Notes: a model not told the origin generated them from the letters alone. Shown: positions 53,452 through 63,898, counted from the stretch's first letter. The stretch is 64,000 bases of DNA from Polaromonas sp. (GCF_013817205.1 NZ_JACDDD010000003.1:1-64000), one strand, 5' to 3'. Program-made: numbers and translations.

Positions 53452-55857
53452 ATGCCTAAAAAACCCAAAGCCGATGTCGCAGCCAAGGCTGCCACCCGCA
53501 ATACCGATAGCGGCCCTGCCGGCGGCGCTCCCCTCGACGCCAGCGACCTGCCGTCCCGCAAGATGGCGGAAGTCCAGGCGTTGGCCGAAGCCATGCCCTA
53601 CAACGTCAGCAAGCCGCTGGAACACGGCTTTCACAACGCCCTTGAACCGCAGCGCGGGGCTACCGTGGACAGTCCGTCGCGGCTGGCCACTGGCAGCACC
53701 CTTTCGGAAGAGAACGGCACTGAAAAAACCGGCAGCACTGCGCTGGAAGGCCTGAACGCCACTATCGAGCCGCTCGACCGAGTGCGCGTCGACTCCGGCG
53801 GCCAAGTGCTCACCACCAACCAGGGTGTGCCCATCGCCGACAACCAGAATTCGTTGAAGTTCGGCCTGCGCGGCCCGGCCCTGCTGGAAGACTTCATCCT
53901 GCGCGAAAAACTCACGCATTTCGACCATGAACGCATTCCAGAACGCATCGTGCATGCGCGTGGCTCTGGCGCTCACGGCTATTTTGAGTGTTACGAGCCG
54001 CTGCCCCAGTACACCAAAGCGGCGCCCTTCAAGGAAGCCGGCAAGATCACGCCAGTTTTTGTGCGCTTTTCCACCGTGGCCGGTGAGCGCGGCTCCAAGG
54101 ACACGGCACGCGATGTGCGCGGCTTCGCTGTCAAGTTTTATACGGACGAGGGCAACTGGGATTTGGTGGGCAACAACATGCCTGTGTTTTTCATCCAGGA
54201 CGCGATGAAATTTCCGGATCTGGTGCACGCCGTCAAACCCGAGCCGCACCACGCCATGCCGCAGGCGGCCAGTGCGCATGACACCTTCTGGGACTTTGTT
54301 TCATTGATGCCGGAGTCCACCCACATGCTGATGTGGGCCATGTCGGACCGCGCCATCCCGCGCAGCTATGCCACCATGCAGGGTTTTGGCGTGCACAGCT
54401 TCCGCCTGGTCAACGAAGCCGGTGAGTCCTTCTTCGTCAAGTTTCACTGGGAGCCGAAATACGGCACGCATTCGCTGGTTTGGGACGAGGCGGTCAAGAT
54501 CTCTGGCGCTGATCCGGACTTTCACCGGCGCGACCTGTGGGAGCGTATCGAGTCGGGTGCTTTCCCCGAGTGGGAGCTCGGCTTGCAAATCTTCACTGAA
54601 GAGCAGGCTGACAAATTCAGCTTTGACATTCTGGACGCGACCAAGATCATTCCCGAAGAACTGGTGCCGGTGCAGAAAGTCGGGCGCATGGTCCTCAATC
54701 GCAACCCGGACAACTTCTTTGCCGAAACCGAGCAGGTGGCGTTTTGCACCGCGCACGTCGTCCCCGGCGTCGACTTTTCCAACGATCCGCTGCTGGCCGG
54801 ACGCATCCATTCCTATGTGGATACGCAGATATCCCGCCTGGGTGGCCCGAACTTCCATGAAATTCCGATCAATGCGCCGGTGGCGCCGGTGCACAACAAC
54901 CAGCGCGACGGCATGCACCGCCAGGCCATCAACCGTGGCCGCGTAGCCTACGAGCCAAATTCGCTGGCCGGTGGCTGCCCGTTTCAGGCCGGGGCCGCGC
55001 AGGGTTTTGTGACAGTGGCCGCCGGTTTGCGAGCCCAGGAGGAGCAGGGCAAAGTCCGCGGCAAGCCTGAAAAGTTTGCCGATCACTACACCCAGGCCAC
55101 GCTCTTCTATGAGAGCCAGACCCCTGTCGAGCAGGCGCACATCGCAGCGGCCTTCCGCTTCGAGCTCAGCAAGGTCACGGTGCCCGCGATCCGTGAGCGC
55201 ATGGTGGCTTCGCTGCGCAATGCTTCGGAAGACCTCGCGCGCAAGGTGGCAGACGGGCTCGGCATGGACCCCATGCCTGCACCCATGCCACGCGCGCTGG
55301 CCAAGCCAGAGCGGGCCGAAGTCACGAAGTCACCCACGCTGTCGTTGATGGCCCGGCCTGGTGATGGTTCGCCCAAGGGGCGCAAGGTTGCGATTCTGGT
55401 CGCACCAGGCGTGATTGGTGCATCGGTGGCCGCCGTGCAAGGGGCTTTGCTTGCCCAGGGCGCGGTCGGGCGTCTGGTGGGTCCGCGCATCGGGCCTTTG
55501 CCCACGCACGAGGGCGACATGCTCGACGCCGATGCTTCGCTGGAAAATGAGCCAGGTTTCCTGTTCGACGCCCTGGTGCTTCCCGATGGCGAGGCGGCTG
55601 TCACCGCCCTGGCCAGCGACGGTCACACCATGGAGTTCATCAAGGACCAGTACCGGCATGGCAAGACCATTCTGGTGCTGGGCGCGGCGAAAGCCTTGAT
55701 CGCCAAGGCCGGCGTGCCAGCAGAACTGCCGGATGGCCGGTCTGACCCGGGCCTGATGTTCTCGGGCGGTGACGCGGCGCAGGCGCTGGATGCTTTCATC
55801 AAGGCCGTGGGCGGCCCGCGTCACGCTGAACGCGAGACCGACCCGCCCCGGGTGTGA
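53452..55857 (+). CDS. katE: Large-subunit catalase, HPII/KatE type
   Basis: An 801-residue clade 2 monofunctional catalase. The catalytic histidine is H168 in [15 protein letters not shown], the asparagine lies in [17 protein letters not shown] near 243, and the heme-ligand tyrosine is Y455 in [14 protein letters not shown]. From about residue 645 a DJ-1/PfpI-like flavodoxin domain follows ([20 protein letters not shown]), as in HPII. The N-terminus is basic and low-complexity, with no signal peptide, so the enzyme is likely cytoplasmic. It is followed by a strong bidirectional terminator. Confidence 0.96.
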   Translation: MPKKPKADVAAKAATRNTDSGPAGGAPLDASDLPSRKMAEVQALAEAMPYNVSKPLEHGFHNALEPQRGATVDSPSRLATGSTLSEENGTEKTGSTALEGLNATIEPLDRVRVDSGGQVLTTNQGVPIADNQNSLKFGLRGPALLEDFILREKLTHFDHERIPERIVHARGSGAHGYFECYEPLPQYTKAAPFKEAGKITPVFVRFSTVAGERGSKDTARDVRGFAVKFYTDEGNWDLVGNNMPVFFIQDAMKFPDLVHAVKPEPHHAMPQAASAHDTFWDFVSLMPESTHMLMWAMSDRAIPRSYATMQGFGVHSFRLVNEAGESFFVKFHWEPKYGTHSLVWDEAVKISGADPDFHRRDLWERIESGAFPEWELGLQIFTEEQADKFSFDILDATKIIPEELVPVQKVGRMVLNRNPDNFFAETEQVAFCTAHVVPGVDFSNDPLLAGRIHSYVDTQISRLGGPNFHEIPINAPVAPVHNNQRDGMHRQAINRGRVAYEPNSLAGGCPFQAGAAQGFVTVAAGLRAQEEQGKVRGKPEKFADHYTQATLFYESQTPVEQAHIAAAFRFELSKVTVPAIRERMVASLRNASEDLARKVADGLGMDPMPAPMPRALAKPERAEVTKSPTLSLMARPGDGSPKGRKVAILVAPGVIGASVAAVQGALLAQGAVGRLVGPRIGPLPTHEGDMLDADASLENEPGFLFDALVLPDGEAAVTALASDGHTMEFIKDQYRHGKTILVLGAAKALIAKAGVPAELPDGRSDPGLMFSGGDAAQALDAFIKAVGGPRHAERETDPPRV

Positions 55858-55873
55858 CTTCCGCGCGCGCATG

Positions 55874-55901
55874 AAAAAACGGCCCAAGGGCCGTTTTTTT
55901 T
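55874..55901. terminator. Bidirectional rho-independent terminator between katE and ppiC
   Basis: AAAAAACGGCCC pairs with GGGCCGTTTTTT around a three-base loop, giving U-tracts in both directions. It separates the convergent katE and peptidyl-prolyl isomerase genes. Confidence 0.92.
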
Positions 55902-55925
55902 GCCGACGGTGCGTGCAGGGTTGGC

Positions 55926-56711
55926 TTATTCCACCTTGGCCTTGTCGCGCAGGCCCTGCTGGAAAGCGGCCAGTTTTTGCTGCTGCATCTGCTGCGTGAT
56001 TTGCGGCTTGAGCTCTTCGAAGGGCGGCAGCTTGGCGGTGCGGATGTCATCGACGCGGATCACGTGGTAGCCGAACTGGGTTTTGACCGGGGTGTCGCTG
56101 AGCTGGCCCTTGTTGAGTTTGGCCAGGGCTGCTGAAAATTCGGGCACATAGCTGCCCGGATTGGCCCAGTCCAGGTCGCCACCGTTGGCGCCGGATCCGG
56201 GGTCCTTGGACTGCTTCTTGGCGATGTCTTCAAACTTGCCGCCTTTTTTCAGGCTGGCAATGATGGCCTTGGCTTCGTCTTCCTTTTCCACCAGGATATG
56301 ACGCGCCTTGTATTCCTTGCCGCCATTGGTCGCCACGAACTTGTCGTACTCGCCCTTGAGGGCGGCGTCGGTGACCGGGTTTTTCTTCTGGTAATCGGCG
56401 AACAGTTCGCGAATCAGGATGGCCTGGCGCGCCAGTTCCATCTGAACCTTGAAGTCATCGGTAGACGACAGGCCCAACTTCTCTGCTTCCTGCATAAAGA
56501 CTTCTCGTGCAATCACTTCTTCGCGGATTTGACCCTGCATCTCGGGTGTGACCGGCCGGCCGGAGCGCGCCAGCTGCAGCGCCAGCGCGTCCACGCGTGC
56601 CTTGGGTACGGGCTTGCCGTTGACGATGGCGACGTTCTGCGCGAAGGCGCTGCCTGCGCCGACCGTCATCAGGGCGCTCAGGGCGCCGGCAAATAAAAAG
56701 TGCTTTTTCAT
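55926..56711 (-). CDS. Periplasmic PpiC/parvulin-type peptidyl-prolyl isomerase
   Basis: A 261-residue exported chaperone. The signal peptide is KKHFLFAGALSALMTVGAGS with cleavage after AFA. An N-terminal SurA-like helical region is followed by a parvulin domain from about residue 135 (YKARHILVEKEDEAKAII, GDLDWANPGSYVPEF, TQFGYHVIRVDDIR). It assists folding of envelope proteins. It follows the bolA-family gene and ends the selO-to-ppiC minus-strand run at a terminator. Confidence 0.93.
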   Translation of the reverse strand: MKKHFLFAGALSALMTVGAGSAFAQNVAIVNGKPVPKARVDALALQLARSGRPVTPEMQGQIREEVIAREVFMQEAEKLGLSSTDDFKVQMELARQAILIRELFADYQKKNPVTDAALKGEYDKFVATNGGKEYKARHILVEKEDEAKAIIASLKKGGKFEDIAKKQSKDPGSGANGGDLDWANPGSYVPEFSAALAKLNKGQLSDTPVKTQFGYHVIRVDDIRTAKLPPFEELKPQITQQMQQQKLAAFQQGLRDKAKVE

Positions 56712-56766
56712 GGGTTTCCTTGGGTAATCGGGTCATTCATCGCGCCTGGGCTACCGGGGCAACAAA

Positions 56767-57057
56767 TCAGGGTGTTTCGATGATTTCAATGGCCAGCGCA
56801 TGCAGGCCCTGATCAATGAAATTTTGCAGTGCATCATACACAAGCCGGTGGCGCGCCACGCGGGCTTTGCCGGTAAAGACCGGGCTGGAAATGCGAACGC
56901 GGAAATGACTGCCAAAACCATCTGCATTCGCGCCGGAATGCCCTGCATGCGCAGCACTTTCGTCCACAACTTCCAGGAATGTCGGCGCCAGGCGATCGCG
57001 CAATTGTTGCTCAATGCGAATTGCGTGAACCGGTTGCGGCGCGATCGGCAGAGACAT
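56767..57057 (-). CDS. BolA-family protein
   Basis: A 96-residue BolA-like protein. The core HSGANADGFGSHFRVRISSPVF contains the conserved histidine and FxVxIxS pattern, and RHRLVYDALQNFI with the terminal HALAIEI block is typical. BolA proteins pair with monothiol glutaredoxins in Fe-S handling or affect envelope gene expression. It starts 3 bp after the yciB stop, so they are co-transcribed. Confidence 0.92.
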   Translation of the reverse strand: MSLPIAPQPVHAIRIEQQLRDRLAPTFLEVVDESAAHAGHSGANADGFGSHFRVRISSPVFTGKARVARHRLVYDALQNFIDQGLHALAIEIIETP

Positions 57058-57060
57058 GGC

Positions 57061-57675
57061 TCAAGCCTTGACGTGTTTGTTCAGGAAGACCGTCTGCGCC
57101 ATCACGAACACCAGCATCAGGCCCATCCCACCAAACAGCTTGAAGTTGACCCAGGTTGCCGTCGAAAAGCTGTAGGCCACCCAGAGATTGAGGACACCCA
57201 TGACCGCAAAGAAAGCGATCCAGCTGTAGTTGACCTTGCGCCAGATATCGTCAGGCAGACTCAACTGCGCGCCCATGAGCTTCTGTATGCCGTTTTTCTT
57301 GAACAACAGCTGACCAACCAGCAACGCGCCGCCCATGACCCAATACAGCACCGTGGGCTTCCATTTGATGAACGCTTCGCTGTGAAAGTAGATGGTGGCG
57401 CCACCGAGCAGAGTGACAAGGCCGAGGCTGACCCACAGCATGGTGTCGATCTTGCGGCCGCGAGCCACCAGCCAAAGGATTTGCGCCAGCGTGGCCAGGA
57501 TCACCACCACCGTGGCCAGCAGCACCGGCGCTTCGGCAGTGCCGACCACGCCGCCTGACACCATGAAACCGAGCCACTCGGTGGCGGTGCGTGCCGCCCA
57601 TTCGGTGTTGCCTTCGGCGTACTTGAACATGCCGAAGAACAGGATGATGGGGAGGAAGTCGAAGAGAATTTTCAT
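57061..57675 (-). CDS. yciB: Inner membrane-spanning protein YciB (septation protein A)
   Basis: A 204-residue polytopic membrane protein of the IspZ/YciB family. It opens MKILFDFLPIILFFGMFKYA and has about five or six hydrophobic helices, with GGATIYFHSEAFIKWKPTVLY near residue 90 and the conserved WVNFKLFGGMGLMLVF near 177. It interacts with envelope elongation and division proteins in enteric bacteria. A GATAAT box lies 6 nt before the ATG, so it has a promoter of its own within the selO-msrB-yciB-bolA-ppiC run. Confidence 0.94.
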   Translation of the reverse strand: MKILFDFLPIILFFGMFKYAEGNTEWAARTATEWLGFMVSGGVVGTAEAPVLLATVVVILATLAQILWLVARGRKIDTMLWVSLGLVTLLGGATIYFHSEAFIKWKPTVLYWVMGGALLVGQLLFKKNGIQKLMGAQLSLPDDIWRKVNYSWIAFFAVMGVLNLWVAYSFSTATWVNFKLFGGMGLMLVFVMAQTVFLNKHVKA

Positions 57676-57681
57676 GATCTG

Positions 57682-57687
57682 ATTATC
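57682..57687 (-). promoter_or_regulatory. -10-like hexamer 6 nt before yciB
   Basis: The minus strand reads GATAAT, six bases (CAGATC), then the yciB ATG. Confidence 0.45.
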
Positions 57688-57754
57688 TCAGGCCCCCGTG
57701 TTCCGCCGGTTCCGCGGCGCCAGCTTGCACAAATGGGAAGCATTGAGCGCAGCT

Positions 57755-58162
57755 TCATGCTTTCTGGAAGTCCAGGGAGGCGGAGTTCATGCAGTAGCGC
57801 AGACTGGTATCAGTGGGTCCATCAGGAAAGACGTGCCCCAGATGTGCACCGCACTGGCTGCAAACGGTTTCAGTGCGTGTCATGCCGTGGCTGCGGTCAA
57901 CAATGTCGGTGATGGAACCAGGCACGGCTTCGGAAAAACTGGGCCAGCCGCATCCGGCATCGAACTTGGTGCTGGCATCAAACAGCAAGTTGCCGCAACA
58001 GATGCAGTGGTAACTGCCGTCGTCCCAAACCGCCTCGTACTTGCCAGTGAAGGGGCGCTCCGTTGCCGCGTGGCGGGTGACTTCAAAAGCGCCGCGCTCG
58101 GCGCCTTTTTCCGCCAGCACAGCCTTCCACTCGGCGTCGGTTTTCTGGATTTTTGCGGTCAT
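57755..58162 (-). CDS. msrB: Peptide-methionine (R)-S-oxide reductase
   Basis: A 135-residue MsrB, which reduces methionine-R-sulfoxide. Zinc cysteines occur as CICCGN (about residue 57) and [12 protein letters not shown] (about 102). The catalytic cysteine aligns in [11 protein letters not shown] at the C-terminus, and [11 protein letters not shown] is the family signature. AAAGGTAA precedes the ATG as Shine-Dalgarno. It lies 32 bp after selO, grouping two redox-linked genes. Confidence 0.95.
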   Translation of the reverse strand: MTAKIQKTDAEWKAVLAEKGAERGAFEVTRHAATERPFTGKYEAVWDDGSYHCICCGNLLFDASTKFDAGCGWPSFSEAVPGSITDIVDRSHGMTRTETVCSQCGAHLGHVFPDGPTDTSLRYCMNSASLDFQKA

Positions 58163-58194
58163 GAATTACCTTTGGTGATGGTCATTATTCCTGC

Positions 58195-59673
58195 TTACGA
58201 ACTGCAGCTGATTTCAATGGAGGACGCCCAGTCTGGCGGGAAGCCGGCAAAAGCCTCGTGATCCGGATGTTCCCCAAATGGGGCTTGCAGCAACTTCAGC
58301 AAGGTATCGACCCCGGAAAAGTCCTGAAGTTTCGCCGCGCGTATGGCTTGTTCGCCCAAATGGTTGCGGAGCACGTATTTCGGATTGGATTCAAGCATAA
58401 AATCGGCCCTCAGCCCTTGATCCACGGGAGCCGCGCGCTCCGAATACTGTAGCAACCAGGTGTCGAACCCCTGTCGGTCCAGGAACAGGTCTCGCACGGC
58501 CTCGGGGGGGCCGCCGGCCGCAAGGCCGCTCAGGCGGCGCCAGAAAATGGTGTAGTCCACCCTGTCGGCGGCCAGCAGCTTGAAGATGCCTTCAATCAGT
58601 GCTTTGTCCTCGGGCCGGCTGTCCGGCAGACCCAGCTTGGCACGCATCCGGCCCTCCAGTTTCTCTGGAAAGACGGTCTTGTAAGACTCCAGGGCGGCCA
58701 GCGCCTGCTCCTGTGTGTCCATCAAGGGCAGCAGCGCCTGGCCTAGGCAGAACAGGTTCCAGTAGGCGATGTTGGGCTGCTTGTTGTAGGCGTAACGACC
58801 CTGGGTGTCGGAGTGGTTGCAGATGTGTCCGGGGTCGAAGGCGTCCAAGAACTGGAACGGGCCGTAATCAATGGTCAGGCCCAGAATGCTCATGTTGTCG
58901 GTGTTCATGACACCGTGGCAAAAGCCGACGGCCTGCCACGCCGCGACCATGTGCGCAGTTCGTTCGCTGACGGCCTGTAGCAGCTCGGCATAAGGCTGCG
59001 CGGCATCCCGGCACTCGGGATAGAAGTTGTCGATCACGAAGTCGGCCAGAATTTTGAGCTGCTCGTGCTGGTCGCTGTAGCTGAAGTGTTCGAAATGGCC
59101 GAAGCGGATGAAGCTGGGCGCCATGCGCGTGACCACGGCGGCGGTTTCAACTTCCTCACGGCGCACCCTCGCATCGGATCCGGTGATGCACAGCGCACGG
59201 GTGGTCGGGATGCCCAGCCCGTGCATGGCCTCGGAGCACAGGTATTCGCGGATCGAACTGCGCAGCACCGCGCGCCCGTCGCCCATGCGCGAGTAGGGTG
59301 TGAGGCCGGCGCCCTTGAGCTGGATCTCCTGCGGTCCGGCAGCGGTTTGCAGTTCCCCCAGCAGGATCGCGCGGCCATCGCCGAGCTGTCCGGCCCATTG
59401 GCCGAACTGGTGGCCGCTGTACACGCTGGCCAGCGGCTGCGAGCCCTGGGCCAGCACATTGCCGGTGAACAAGTCCAGTGACTCCTGGGATGCGAACCAC
59501 TGCTCTTGCAGCCCGAGTTCGCGCGCCACCGCCTGGTTGCGACCAACCCAGTAAGGCGATGGCAGCGGTGTGGGCCGGAGTTCGGTAAAAAAGTCAGGCC
59601 CCAGCGTGGCGAAGCGGTTGTTCCAGGTGAGGCCCGGAATGGCCGCAGCGGGATCTGTAATGACTGCATTCAT
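58195..59673 (-). CDS. selO: Protein adenylyltransferase SelO (YdiU)
   Basis: A 492-residue SelO pseudokinase that AMPylates proteins of redox homeostasis. The N-terminus has [20 protein letters not shown], with [19 protein letters not shown] near residue 88 (nucleotide region), [20 protein letters not shown] near 120, and [20 protein letters not shown] near 252 holding the catalytic DN and D of the DYGP block. Non-selenoprotein C-terminus, ending CSS, as usual for bacteria. The start ATG 59671-59673 has a GACAAT box six bases upstream. Confidence 0.95.
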   Translation of the reverse strand: MNAVITDPAAAIPGLTWNNRFATLGPDFFTELRPTPLPSPYWVGRNQAVARELGLQEQWFASQESLDLFTGNVLAQGSQPLASVYSGHQFGQWAGQLGDGRAILLGELQTAAGPQEIQLKGAGLTPYSRMGDGRAVLRSSIREYLCSEAMHGLGIPTTRALCITGSDARVRREEVETAAVVTRMAPSFIRFGHFEHFSYSDQHEQLKILADFVIDNFYPECRDAAQPYAELLQAVSERTAHMVAAWQAVGFCHGVMNTDNMSILGLTIDYGPFQFLDAFDPGHICNHSDTQGRYAYNKQPNIAYWNLFCLGQALLPLMDTQEQALAALESYKTVFPEKLEGRMRAKLGLPDSRPEDKALIEGIFKLLAADRVDYTIFWRRLSGLAAGGPPEAVRDLFLDRQGFDTWLLQYSERAAPVDQGLRADFMLESNPKYVLRNHLGEQAIRAAKLQDFSGVDTLLKLLQAPFGEHPDHEAFAGFPPDWASSIEISCSS

Positions 59674-59679
59674 GCGCTG

Positions 59680-59685
59680 ATTGTC
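59680..59685 (-). promoter_or_regulatory. -10-like hexamer 6 nt before selO
   Basis: The minus strand reads GACAAT, six bases (CAGCGC), then the selO ATG. Confidence 0.45.
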
Positions 59686-59716
59686 CCCGCAGCCAAACAG
59701 CCCCGTGCCTGCGGGG

Positions 59717-60445
59717 TTAAAGGTCCTGACCGGCGGTCGCAGAAGGCTGGTCCGGCGCCCCACTGGGTCGGGTGGCATAAGCTGCCAGCGCCTGCTCATC
59801 GAGCATGGCAACCCGCCCGAACTCCAGCGACACCAGGCCCCGCTGTTCCATCGACTTGAGGGCCCGGTTGACCGTCTGCCGCGACAGCCCGGCCAAATGG
59901 CCCAGTTCTTCCTGTGACAGCACCAGCCGCCGCCGCCCCTGCCAGAACACGCGGCTCAGGTACAGGGCGACGCGCTGCCCGGGTGAGCGCAGCCGCCCGG
60001 CCTCGATGATGGTCATGGCCTGGCCCAGACGGCGGTTCAGGTGCGCCACCAGAAAGTGGTTGAAGGGCAGGCAATCCGCCAACAGCTTGTCGAACTCGGT
60101 TCGTGGCAGGCACAGCAGCACCGTCTCGCGCAATGCAATCACGTCGTAACGCCGTGCTTCGGTTTTTAGCACCGAGCCTTCACCAAACCATTCACCGTCC
60201 GGCACGCCGAGAAAGGCCGACACGCGGCCTTCGGAGGAAGTGCTTTGCAGCTTGACCAGACCGGACAACACGGCGTACCAGCCCTGGACGGGCGCGCCCG
60301 CGGCCAGCATCACCTCACCTTTTCGGCCCGCCAGCGTGAGGCTGCGCTCCAGCAGCGCCGCTTTGCTGTCATCGCTCAGGGTCCCAAACCAGGGTTGGCC
60401 GCGCAGAAAGCGATGGTGGGGTAGGGCGGCTGGTTCAAGGGACAT
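59717..60445 (-). CDS. Crp/Fnr-family transcriptional regulator
   Basis: A 242-residue regulator with an N-terminal cyclic nucleotide-binding-like domain ([20 protein letters not shown] near residue 38, [10 protein letters not shown] near 88) and a C-terminal HTH_Crp domain ([20 protein letters not shown] near 172). The N-terminal cysteines of FNR are absent, so oxygen sensing by an Fe-S cluster is unlikely. It stands upstream of selO on the same strand and divergent from the acyl-CoA ligase gene. Regulated genes cannot be told from the sequence. Confidence 0.9.
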   Translation of the reverse strand: MSLEPAALPHHRFLRGQPWFGTLSDDSKAALLERSLTLAGRKGEVMLAAGAPVQGWYAVLSGLVKLQSTSSEGRVSAFLGVPDGEWFGEGSVLKTEARRYDVIALRETVLLCLPRTEFDKLLADCLPFNHFLVAHLNRRLGQAMTIIEAGRLRSPGQRVALYLSRVFWQGRRRLVLSQEELGHLAGLSRQTVNRALKSMEQRGLVSLEFGRVAMLDEQALAAYATRPSGAPDQPSATAGQDL

Positions 60446-60451
60446 GAGCCG

Positions 60452-60457
60452 ATTGTC
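60452..60457 (-). promoter_or_regulatory. -10-like hexamer 6 nt before the Crp/Fnr gene
   Basis: The minus strand reads GACAAT, six bases (CGGCTC), then the ATG. Confidence 0.45.
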
Positions 60458-60679
60458 TCGCGGCCGTTGGTTGGCAACACGTAGCCCGGGTTTGTACCTA
60501 GAAACTGTCGGGACGAAGACATCCCTTGCCGGGAGGTGGCTACGGCTTCACAGTCCATGACTGGACAGCGCGGATCCAAGGATTCATCAGGTCGAAAGCA
60601 AGGATGCGGGCGTTACCATGCGAAGCACGAAGCCTGTCGCGAGGACCGCGATTTTTATCTATAAAAAGGAAACGAGACC

Positions 60680-62308
60680 ATGTTGGGATTGATGCAAGGC
60701 CAGCCGCTGCTGATTTCATCGCTGATTGATTTTGCGGAACGCCACCACGGCGATGCAGAAATTGTTTCGCGCCGTGTGGAGGGCGATATTCACCGCTATA
60801 CCTACCGTGACCTGGCGCGCCGCGCGCGCCAGGTGGCGAGCGCCCTGGACGCGCTCAAGCTGGCGTTCAGCGACCGCGTGGCAACACTGGCCTGGAACGG
60901 CTACCGGCACCTCGAGCTGTATTTCGGCGTGAGTGGGTCGGGCCGGGTGCTGCACACGCTGAATCCGCGCTTGCACCCAGACCTGGTGTCCTGGATTGCC
61001 AATCACGCGGAAGACCAGGTGCTGTTTTTTGACATGTCCTTTTTGCCGCTGGTTCAGGCCTTCCATGCGAAATGCACGACTATCAAGCATTACATTGCGT
61101 TGTGTGACGCGGACAAGCTGCCGGCAGACAGTGGTATCCCCAACCTGAGTAGCTACGAGGCCTGGATTGCCCCGCATTCGCCCGAATACAAGTGGCCCTG
61201 CTTCGACGAAAATTCGGCGTCCAGCATGTGTTACACCAGCGGCACCACCGGCAACCCCAAGGCGGCGCTGTACAGCCACCGCTCGACCATCCTGCATGCC
61301 TACGCTGCCGCGCTACCCGACGTGATGGCCCTGAGCGCACGTGACTCCATCCTTCCTGTGGTGCCCATGTTCCATGTCAATGCCTGGGGCATTCCGTATT
61401 CAGCCGCGCTGACGGGTGCCAAGCTGGTGTTTCCGGGTCCGGGTCTGGACGGCAAGTCCGTCTACGAGCTGATCGAGAACGAAAAAGTGACTTATGCCGC
61501 AGGCGTGCCGACGGTCTGGCAGATGATGCTGGGCCACATGAAGCCGGCCGGACTGAAGTTTTCCACCCTCAAGCGCACGGTCATTGGCGGTTCGGCCTGC
61601 CCGCCGGCCATGATCCACGCCTTCCAGGAAGACTATGGCGTCGAGGTGCTGCACGCTTGGGGCATGACCGAAATGTCACCGCTGGGCACCTTGTGTACCC
61701 TCAAGAACAAGCATCTGGACATGTCCAAAGACGAACAGATGAAGATCCGCCTGAAGCAGGGGCGCGCGATCTACGGTGTAGACATGAAAATTGTCGACAC
61801 CGAAGGCAAGGAAATCGCCTGGGACGGCAAGGCTTTTGGTGACCTTTACGTCAAGGGGCCCTGGATAGTGGCCGAGTATTTCAAGGGCGAGGGCGGCAAC
61901 CCGCTGGTGGACGGCTGGTTTCCGACGGGCGACGTCGCAACCATTGACGCGGACGGCTACATGCAGATCACTGATCGAAGCAAAGACGTGATCAAGTCCG
62001 GCGGAGAGTGGATCAGTTCCATCGACATTGAAAACATTGCGGTGGCGCATCCGGCCGTGGCCATGGCGGCCTGTATCGGCGTGCGGCATCCGAAGTGGGA
62101 CGAACGCCCCATCATTGCCGTGGTGAAAAAACCGGGTGCTGAAGTCAGCCGCGAGGAATTGCTTCAGTTTTACGAAGGCAAAACCGCCAAGTGGCAGATC
62201 CCCGATGACGTGGTGTTTGTCGATGCGATTCCGCTAGGCGCCACCGGAAAAATGCTGAAAACCCGCTTGCGCGAACAACTGAAGGACTATCAGCTGCCCT
62301 CCATCTGA
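60680..62308 (+). CDS. Acyl-CoA ligase (fatty-acid or 3-methylthiopropionate type)
   Basis: A 542-residue AMP-forming acyl-CoA synthetase. The P-loop-like motif CYTSGTTGNPKAALYSH near residue 183, HAWGMTEMSPLGT near 324, and DGWFPTGDVATIDADGYMQI near 413 are family hallmarks, with the catalytic lysine in GATGKMLKTRL near the C-terminus. The N-terminus MLGLMQGQPLLISSLIDFA resembles ligases annotated as DmdB (3-methylthiopropionyl-CoA) or medium-chain fatty-acyl-CoA synthetases in Burkholderiales. AAAAGGAAA precedes the ATG. The substrate is uncertain. Confidence 0.88.
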   Translation: MLGLMQGQPLLISSLIDFAERHHGDAEIVSRRVEGDIHRYTYRDLARRARQVASALDALKLAFSDRVATLAWNGYRHLELYFGVSGSGRVLHTLNPRLHPDLVSWIANHAEDQVLFFDMSFLPLVQAFHAKCTTIKHYIALCDADKLPADSGIPNLSSYEAWIAPHSPEYKWPCFDENSASSMCYTSGTTGNPKAALYSHRSTILHAYAAALPDVMALSARDSILPVVPMFHVNAWGIPYSAALTGAKLVFPGPGLDGKSVYELIENEKVTYAAGVPTVWQMMLGHMKPAGLKFSTLKRTVIGGSACPPAMIHAFQEDYGVEVLHAWGMTEMSPLGTLCTLKNKHLDMSKDEQMKIRLKQGRAIYGVDMKIVDTEGKEIAWDGKAFGDLYVKGPWIVAEYFKGEGGNPLVDGWFPTGDVATIDADGYMQITDRSKDVIKSGGEWISSIDIENIAVAHPAVAMAACIGVRHPKWDERPIIAVVKKPGAEVSREELLQFYEGKTAKWQIPDDVVFVDAIPLGATGKMLKTRLREQLKDYQLPSI

Positions 62309-62477
62309 GGCCATGCCTCGCGGCGTGCACTGCTGCGGTGCAGAACGGGATCTTTCGGCTGTGGTGGCGCAGCTGTCGCCTCGGCGATAGAAACCAGGAT
62401 GCTTAGGGGCAATCCCTTATCGCTGCACTGCACAAAACTTGTACGCTCGTTTGATTGTGATTACTTAGGAGACATCG

Positions 62478-63818
62478 ATGACTTTCAGGATCAGACACCT
62501 CGCACTGGCCGCTGCTTTTACATGCGCTGGTACCGTTTTTGCGCAGCCCGCTGCGCCAGCAAAGCCGGCAACGCCAGCGGCCAAGGCGGCACCTGCGGCC
62601 AAAGCCGCTCCCGCCAAGGCGGCCGGCGCCCCCATGTACCCGGCCGGGCCACTCAAGGGTGAAACTGTCAAGCTGGTCAGGATTGATCCCTTGACCGGAT
62701 TGTTGGGGCCGGTGGGCGTCGCCCAGACCAAGGGTTACCAGTTTTTTGCCGAAAAATACAGCGGCACCGGCAACCCTGCCGGCGTGAAATTCGAGTTCTC
62801 GACCATTGACAACAAGCTCAGCCCCGCAGAAAGCCTGAACGCGCTGAAAGCGGCCATTGACCAGGGCGCGCGCTACATCATTCAGGGCAACGGCTCCTCA
62901 GTTGCGCTGGCATTGTCCGACGCGGTGGAAAAGCACAATGCCCGCAACCCCGGCAAGGAGGTTTTGTACCTCAATGATTCGGCCGTGGATCCGGACCTGA
63001 CGAACAGCAAGTGCAGCTACTGGCACTTCCGCTTTGATGCCGACACTTCCATGAAGATGGAAGCCATGTCCAGCTTCATGGCTAGCCAGCCAGACATCAA
63101 GAAAGTTTATTTTCTGAACCAGAACTACTCGCACGGACACCAGGTCGTCAAGTTCGGCAAGGAATCGCTGGCGCGCAAGCGGCCTGACATTCAGGTGGTG
63201 GGCGAAGACCTGCACCCGCTGGCGCAAACGCGTGACTTTGCCCCCTACATTGCCAAGATCAAGGCTTCTGGCGCCGACACCGTGATCACTGGCAACTGGG
63301 GTTCTGACCTCTCACTGCTGATCAAGGCGGCCAATGAAAACGGCTACAACGGAAAGTTCTTTACTTACTACGCGGGTGTCACAGGCACGCCAACAGCGCT
63401 GGGCCAAAACGGCGCCGGGCGTGTTTACCAGATCGCCTACAACCACTACAACATGGGTGGGCAGATGGATACGTGGATGAAGGAGTTCAACACCAAGTAC
63501 AACGACGACTTCTACACCGGCTCGACCATCCGCATCTTTGAAATGCTTGGCGCGGCAATGGCCAAGGCGAAATCCACCGATCCGGTCAAAGTGGCGGCAG
63601 CCATGGAAGGTTTGCGTGTGCAGAGCTTCAACGGCGAGGTGGAAATGCGCAAGACTGACCACCAGCTGCAGCAACCGCTGTACATGTCGGTGTGGCAAAA
63701 GGCCGAGGGCAAGTACCCCTACAGCCCCGAGAAAACCGGCATGACGCTGGCACCGGTCGCGGAATACCCGAACTACGTGTCCAGCACGCCCACCAGCTGC
63801 CAGATGAAGCGTCCGTAA
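62478..63818 (+). CDS. Branched-chain amino acid-type ABC transporter substrate-binding protein
   Basis: A 446-residue periplasmic binding protein (LivJ-like, type I fold). The signal peptide ends FTCAGTVFAQ near residue 23 and is followed by about 30 residues rich in Ala, Lys and Pro (AKPATPAAKAAPAAKAAPAK), an unusual flexible linker. Then comes the binding fold (VKLVRIDPLTGLLGPVGVAQ, IIQGNGSSVALALSDAVEKH, VYFLNQNYSHGHQ). A good Shine-Dalgarno GGAGA precedes the ATG. The permease gene follows after an attenuator-like hairpin. The substrate is not deducible. Confidence 0.9.
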   Translation: MTFRIRHLALAAAFTCAGTVFAQPAAPAKPATPAAKAAPAAKAAPAKAAGAPMYPAGPLKGETVKLVRIDPLTGLLGPVGVAQTKGYQFFAEKYSGTGNPAGVKFEFSTIDNKLSPAESLNALKAAIDQGARYIIQGNGSSVALALSDAVEKHNARNPGKEVLYLNDSAVDPDLTNSKCSYWHFRFDADTSMKMEAMSSFMASQPDIKKVYFLNQNYSHGHQVVKFGKESLARKRPDIQVVGEDLHPLAQTRDFAPYIAKIKASGADTVITGNWGSDLSLLIKAANENGYNGKFFTYYAGVTGTPTALGQNGAGRVYQIAYNHYNMGGQMDTWMKEFNTKYNDDFYTGSTIRIFEMLGAAMAKAKSTDPVKVAAAMEGLRVQSFNGEVEMRKTDHQLQQPLYMSVWQKAEGKYPYSPEKTGMTLAPVAEYPNYVSSTPTSCQMKRP

Positions 63819-63837
63819 TCAACAACGCTTGAAACAG

Positions 63838-63870
63838 AGCCCGTGCGGGTTGCCGTATCGGGCTTTTTTA
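63838..63870 (+). terminator. Hairpin with U-tract between the binding protein and permease genes
   Basis: AGCCCG pairs with CGGGCT across a 15-base loop and is followed by TTTTTTATTTTT. The short stem suggests partial termination, keeping the binding protein more abundant than the permease. Confidence 0.6.
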
Positions 63871-63898
63871 TTTTTATCGACGAGGAAGGTCAGGCTGA

